A DNA stretch of 64,000 nucleotides, taken from Tetragonia tetragonoides. Its lineage: Eukaryota; Streptophyta; Magnoliopsida; Caryophyllales; Aizoaceae. Under the pieces are notes generated by a model that had not been told where the DNA came from, did no database searches, and worked only from the letters and a program-made list of their open reading frames with translations. A program made the position numbers and the translations under genes. Where the stretch lies: contig CM076140.1 in the NCBI GenBank assembly GCA_038025085.1, forward strand, positions 22,813,501 through 22,877,500, written 5' to 3'. Numbering within the stretch: position 1 is the first letter of the stretch; each line of letters starts with the position of its first letter. This document shows, piece after piece, positions 59,241-64,000 of this stretch.

Positions 59241-59443
59241 CAGACTCTATCCATGTCCTACAGGTGATATTATTTCCTCACCACCATTTGGCACCTCCTC
59301 AGCAGGCTGCACATTATCTTCATGTAGGCTTGCAAATGAAGAGGTGTCTCCTCCAAAGTCTCAACAGCTGGCACAGGACCAGGAACTGTATTCTCAAGAC
59401 CTTGTCTTGGATTTCCCCTGCCACCTCTACCCCTATTAGCATT

Positions 59444-59847
59444 CTATCTGAAGCCTTGTCTTCCCCTGCCTCTACCTCTTCCTGCAGGTATCCATTGCTG
59501 TTGTCTGACATCATTATTCACATTTGCAGGTACATTTGTTGTCACTGCAGGCACCCTGGGAATTGCATCTGTCATCCTTTGTGGAGTACCTGTAACCCTT
59601 TGAGCAGCAACTACAGGGCCTCTAGGTACCTCCAAAGGTCCCATCTTCTTCCTACAAACATCCTCAGTATGCCCATACTGCCTACAGAACCCACAGACCA
59701 TAGGCTTCCAATCATAATCAACTTGTTGCTCCACAATTACACCTCTTTCATTACGAAAGTGCATTTTATCAGGGAAAGCAGAGTCAATGTCAACTTCTAT
59801 TAAGACTCTAGCAAAGTGAATCCCAACTTTCAATTCAGTGTTCTTAT
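59444..59847 (-). pseudogene. LINE ORF1 fragment with CCHC knuckle
   Basis: It reads IHFARVLIEVDIDSAFPDKM, then the knuckle CGFCRQYGHTEDVC, then a Pro/Val- and Gly/Arg-rich tail. It is truncated at 59847 by the insertion of a Tat LTR, so its N-terminal domain is missing. Confidence 0.8.
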
Positions 59848-61400
59848 TGTAAGAACCCTCGCCTCTCCGGCGCTCCGCGGTGGAATTTAATCTTTGGATT
59901 GGAATTAATGGTTCTTAAATAATACGTCAATATGCAATTTAAATTAATTATGGGGAATAACAATTTGCAAATAAAGAAGCCGCCACCAATTTTTAGGGAA
60001 CAAAAACCATCAAAAAGTGCACCAAATTCCTATTGGGAATTGACTCATGCCCATGGGGACTAAATATTGAGTTCGGGGGTGTAGGTACGAAATAAACAAA
60101 ACGAATCTCATCTAAATCGCCCGTATAAACGGCCTCTACTAAGCTTATCCATGCCAAATATTTATTTACGCTATATGATTCCAAATAAATTCGGTCGTCC
60201 AAGATCCTAAATTAACTAGGCGGGTTAGAGACAACCAAATTACCTATGTTATCACTTTGCACAATTTATATCCAATTCACATGCATACTATTATCAAGCA
60301 TAAACAAGATATAAGAACAATAAATTGACGCTCCAACCTACTGTACTTTGCTAAACGCGCCAAATATGGCATATGCACATCAATAAATTTGTTAGTAACT
60401 TCAAAGGAAGAACAATGCAAAGATATCAACTTTATGCTAAAATAAACCTATGAGGTTGCTATATGCATGCAAAAAACTATAAAAAGATGCAAACTTGCAT
60501 AAACTAATAAAAAGATGCTAACTTTAAATTAACTAATTATGCATAATTATCTACAAAGACCCAAAAATACAGATTTACTCCACCATAATCAAAAGCTAAA
60601 TAAAACATGATTAATAGACAATAAATAAGAGATTTTATAAAGAATTTAGGCCCTCAGGATGGTTAACCTGGACATTCTATTCAAACGGGACTAGTAGAAT
60701 TGGAATTGCTCTTCAATCTTGGGTGCTAGGTTAGGTACAATGCTTGCTTGAGTCTTCAAAAATTTGAATTCTCTTTGATTTGGGGAAAATATGTGCTCTC
60801 AATGCTCTCAAAATTATCAACTGACCAACCTCCCTCAAAAGAGGGTGAAAAGGAGTATTTATAGAGTTAGGGGATGGAATTAGGGGCTTAGGGTAAGAAA
60901 CCCGGCACCAAAACTCGGCCCAGCCAACAAACAGGCCCAGCGGCCACACGGAAGGCAGCTGGGGCCAGCGGGTGCCGCTAGGGCTCGATGGCCTGCCGCT
61001 GAAGCTCAGCGGCTGCCCAAAGGGCCCCCGCTGTCACGCCTGTGCCGCCGGACTGACAGCGCCAGCCGCTGGGCCCGGAGGCGCGCGCGTGCCTAGGGTT
61101 TTTTGTCTTTTTGTGGTCAGTAAATTACAAAATTGCCCTTGGGCTGACCCAGGGGGTCGGGATTGAGCGGTTTTGACCCAAATCTTCGAGATGCGATATC
61201 TCTTGATCCGGGAGCCTGATGGAGGCAAGGTCAAAGGCGTTGGAATCCTTATAACAAGGGCTATCCAAAGACTGAGGTTTCAAGGAATTTGGTCTAGATT
61301 TCTGAGCAATGTCCTTTTCTACTTACGTCCATGTTAATCCATTACCATCATCATCGGGCGTTGCGGTGCTAGGGGATGAGAACCAATTAGGGTGTCTACA
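59848..61400 (-). repeat. LTR of the minus-strand Tat-type element (1553 bp)
   Basis: The minus strand starts TGTAGACACCCTAATTGG and ends GGGTTCTTACA. It is a close relative of the LTR at 61720-63127. GC-rich palindromic sequence (60915-61080) precedes CTATAAATA (60856-60864). Confidence 0.88.
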
Positions 61401-61719
61401 GAAGCCCCCACTTTGGCCGAGCTTGTGAAAACAAAGGTCAAATTATTTGCTAAAAATGTCTGCTGTTTTTTTTGTTTGAAAATGCTTTATGTTAGAAAGA
61501 AAGAAGGAGTAGACTCCTAACCGTGTGTGGTCAGGGTTACCTGCTTTGCGGGTGCTAACGCGATGCTAATTTTAATAGCTTTGTCGTCAAAGAGCGTTGC
61601 GTAGCTCTGCTTTGCGGGTGCCAATGTGACACTAACTTTAATAGCCTCAACATCGAAGAGCGTTACGTAGCTCTCCTTTGCGGGTGCCAACGTGACGCTA
61701 ATTTTATGGCCTCAATATC
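61401..61719 (-). repeat. Internal end of the minus Tat element with 65-bp minisatellite
   Basis: The purine-rich tract is followed by about 2.6 copies of a 65-bp unit (TTTGCGGGTGCYAAYGYGAY...) starting near 61547, 61613 and 61677. It is in the same position as the minisatellite at 46640-47160 but unrelated in sequence. Confidence 0.75.
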
Positions 61720-63127
61720 TGTAAACACCCTAATCGGTTCTCATCCCCTGGCACCGCAACGCCCGATGATGATGGTAATGGATTAACATGGACGTAAGTA
61801 GAAAATGACATTGCTCGGAAATCTAGACCAAATTCCTTGAAATCTCAGTATTTGGATAGCCCTTGTTATAAGGATTCCAACGCCTTTGACCTTGCCTCAA
61901 TCAGGTTCCCGGATCAAGAGATATCGCGTCTCGAAGATTTGGGTCAAAATCGCTCAATCCCAACCCCCCGGGTCAGCCCAAGGGCAATTTCGTAATTTAT
62001 TGAGCACAAAAAGTCAAAAACCCTAGTCACACGCGCGCCGTCAGGTCCAGCGGCTATCGCTACCTGCCCGGTGGCCAGCGCATGACAGCGGAGGCCTTCT
62101 GGCCAGCCGCTGAGCCCCAGCGGCAGCTGCCCTCCGTGTGGCCGCTGGGCCTAGCACCCAAGATCAAAGAGAATTCAGAAATCTGCCCTCCCCAAATCAA
62201 AGAGAATTCAGAAATCTGAAGATCCAAGCAAGCATTACACCTAGCCTAGCACCCAAGATCGAATAGCAATTCCAATTCTACTAGTCCCGTTCGAATAGAA
62301 CGTCCAGGTTAACCATCCTGAGGGCCTAAACTCTTTATTAAATCTCTTGTTTACTATTTATCAATCATGTTTTATTTAGCTTTTGATTATGGATGAATAA
62401 ATTTGCATGCTTTGAGTTCTGTATATAATTATGCATGTTTAGTTTATAAAGTTAGCATCTTTTTTATTAGTTATGCATGTTTGCATATTTTTGTAGTTTT
62501 TGCATGCATATAGTAGCATCCTAGGTTTATTTTAGCATAAAGTTAATATCTTTGCATTGTTCTTATTTTGAAGTTACTAACAATTTTATTGATGTGCATA
62601 TACAATGCTTGGTGCGTTTAGCAAAGTGCGGTAGGTTGGAGCGTTAATTTAATGCTTTATATCTTGTTTATGCTTGTTAATAGTATGCATGCAAATTGGA
62701 TATAAATTGTGCGAAGTGATAACATAGGTAATTTGGTTGTCTTTAACCCGCCTGGTTAATTTAGGATCTTGGACGACCGGACTTGTATGGAACCATATAA
62801 TATAAATAAATATTTGACATGGATAAGATTAGTAGAGGCCGTTTATACGGGCGATTTAGATGAGATTCGTTTTGTTTATTTCGTACCTACACCCCCGAAC
62901 TCAATATTTAGTCCCCATGGGCACGAGTCAATTCCCAATAGGAATTGGGTGCACTTTTGATGGTTTCCAATTGTTTCCTTAAAAATTGGTGGCGGCTTCT
63001 TATTTGCAAATTGTTATTCCCCATAATTAAATTAAATTGCATATGACGTATTATTAAGAACCATTAATCTCAATCGAATAAAATCACGATTTTAATGGAG
63101 AGTCGGGAAGAGGCGAGGGTTCTTACA
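61720..63127 (+). repeat. 5' LTR of the plus-strand Tat-type element (1408 bp)
   Basis: It starts TGTAAACACCCTAATCGG and ends GGGTTCTTACA. It matches the LTR at 59848-61400 along its length, but the stretch just after the GC palindromes, which should contain the TATA box, is missing. In its place is a partial duplication of CACCCAAGATCRAA and AAAGAGAATTCAGAAATCTG (near 62160-62270). Confidence 0.88.
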
Positions 63128-63146
63128 TTGGCGACTCAACTGGGGA
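63128..63146 (+). promoter_or_regulatory. Primer-binding site of the plus-strand Tat-type element
   Basis: TTGGCGACTCAACTGGGGA directly after the LTR. It resembles the tRNA-Arg-type sites described for Tat/Ogre elements; the tRNA assignment is from memory. Confidence 0.7.
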
Positions 63147-64000
63147 CAAATAACAAGAGGGTGTAATTCGAATACTTATCCATGTCAATAATTTATTTTA
63201 GCTATTTCGTTCAATTACCGTATGTGTTTATTTTCTTTGCTCTTGCATCCATATCATTCATATTGCATGCGTTACCATCGCAAGATGTCGAAAGACATCA
63301 CCTCTCCATAAACAGGAATTACCCTTTGGAACATTGTCTATGACTTAGGCCGGTGACCCACTCGGTCCGAATTACCTTTGCACATAGTCGTGTTCCACCC
63401 CATGACATTTACATGTTTTCATTCGAGATGTGTAAAACGGTACGTCTAGTCTTACTATGCACCCCATAGATGACGAAACGCATCCGGTGGTGGGTTACCA
63501 TATCCAACCATAGATTGTGTCAACTATTGCATTATGTCCCATATTCCATATCAAGGTGCTAATAGATTTACTTACCATATTATTATTGATCGTTTCCTTG
63601 CTATGTGATTAGTTTCCATAGAATATTAGGATTAGATCCCCCTTAGGATTCCTTTTTTGAGTCATGGTTACGGAAGGTTTCCCTTTTGTTTGCTTGTGCG
63701 TTTTGTCAAGTTTACAAATAGAGTCTAGGATCCTTTTCTTTTTAAGAAGTAGAATCCCTGTATGACTCCGATGACGCTAGTGATCATGTTATGATGACGT
63801 TCCTTTCCCTAAGAATTAGATTGCATGCAAATAATATATTCCCGTCAATGATCTTTCACCGAATAAAAAAAGAGAGTCCAATTTTATTCCATATGAAAGT
63901 CAATAGTACATCTCCTTTCCTTACATTAGGGAATTTCATCCCATATGCAAGTCAAGAGTATTTATAATCCTAATAAAGTCAAAAGATCATTGACTAGAAT
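63147..64000 (+). other. Leader of the plus-strand Tat-type element
   Basis: No ORF. A short direct repeat (TCCATATGAAAGTCAATAGTA / CCCATATGCAAGTCAAGAGTA) lies near 63889 and 63941. Confidence 0.6.

Larger units (their letters stand above)
55677..59847 (-). mobile_element. Second L1-type LINE, inserted in the Tat element
   Basis: The minus-strand 3' end is a short A-rich tail (55680-55691) abutting the truncated Tat pol. ORF2 and part of ORF1 follow to the right until 59847, where another Tat element interrupts it. The 5' remainder is beyond the window. Its sequence differs from the LINE at 24754-30183, so it is another family. Confidence 0.85.
59848..61719 (-). mobile_element. Tat-type element, 3' LTR and adjoining internal sequence
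   Basis: The 3' LTR is 59848-61400 with a purine-rich tract at 61401-61416 and 300 bp of internal sequence. It is then interrupted by a related element in the opposite orientation at 61720. CTTAT (59843-59847) is the likely target duplication in the LINE. No coding sequence of this copy is in view. Confidence 0.8.
61720..64000 (+). mobile_element. Tat-type element in plus orientation, 5' LTR and leader
   Basis: The 5' LTR is 61720-63127 and the primer-binding site is at 63128. The leader runs to the window edge with no ORF, as expected for the long leaders of this branch. It is inserted inside the minus-strand relative. ATATC (61715-61719) is the likely target duplication. Confidence 0.85.

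Noticed and set aside
59186..59803. 205-codon plus-strand ORF
   Set aside because: Shadow of LINE ORF1 on the opposite strand.

Overview
This is nuclear DNA of a flowering plant, most likely a eudicot. The evidence is intron-containing plant-specific B3 (REM-type) genes, plant Ty3/gypsy, Ty1/copia, L1, Helitron, hAT, PIF/Harbinger and Mutator-like elements, long TA/GA/TTA microsatellites and AT-rich spacers. The species cannot be fixed from sequence alone. Most of the window is nested transposable elements around a short genic island.

Layout, left to right. (1) 1-8230: a minus-strand Ty3/gypsy element of the chromovirus (Del/Tekay-like) kind, with a 2.6 kb LTR, broken gag-pol and an extra 276-codon ORF ahead of gag. 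It sits inside the RT gene of (2) a minus-strand Ty1/copia element, 8231-12473. (3) 12474-20943: a Helitron neighbourhood. It holds a 254-bp tandem array of Helitron 3' ends, a long-TIR Mutator-like element inserted in one repeat, three further Helitrons lying almost end to end, two TIR elements set in TA microsatellites, and a SINE. (4) 21286-23898: a REM/B3 gene on the minus strand with one in-frame stop. (5) 24754-30183: a full-length but dead L1 LINE with target-site duplications. (6) 30195-34734: spacer with a hAT element (perfect 8-bp TSD) and small repeats. (7) 34735-about 41713: a multi-exon REM gene with three B3 domains and phase-consistent splice junctions. (8) 42000-44942: microsatellites and unassigned repeat sequence. 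(9) 44943-55676: a minus-strand Tat-type Ty3/gypsy element. Between its decayed pol and its 3' LTR it carries two spliced genes on the opposite strand: a seven-exon Plant Mobile Domain (PMD) gene with no lesion seen, and a second gene with a frameshift and a stop. (10) 55677-59847: a second L1 LINE, interrupted by (11) two more Tat-type elements in opposite orientations, one inside the other (59848-61719 and 61720-64000).

The most unusual system is in (9). The PMD gene's promoter contains nine imperfect palindromes of the AGCGGTC-GACCGCT type at a 20-21-bp period, ending about 40 bp before a TATA box. Arrays of the same kind, also near 21 bp, precede the TATA box of the element's own LTR and that of the second antisense gene. 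A looser GC-palindrome block precedes the TATA box in a related LTR at 59848-61400. The element therefore seems to use one promoter module for sense and antisense units, while its antisense PMD gene has stayed open as pol decayed.

The B3 genes are the only ordinary host genes recognised. No tRNA, rRNA, CRISPR or prokaryotic feature was seen. All domain and family names are from recognition of motifs by eye; no database search was run.
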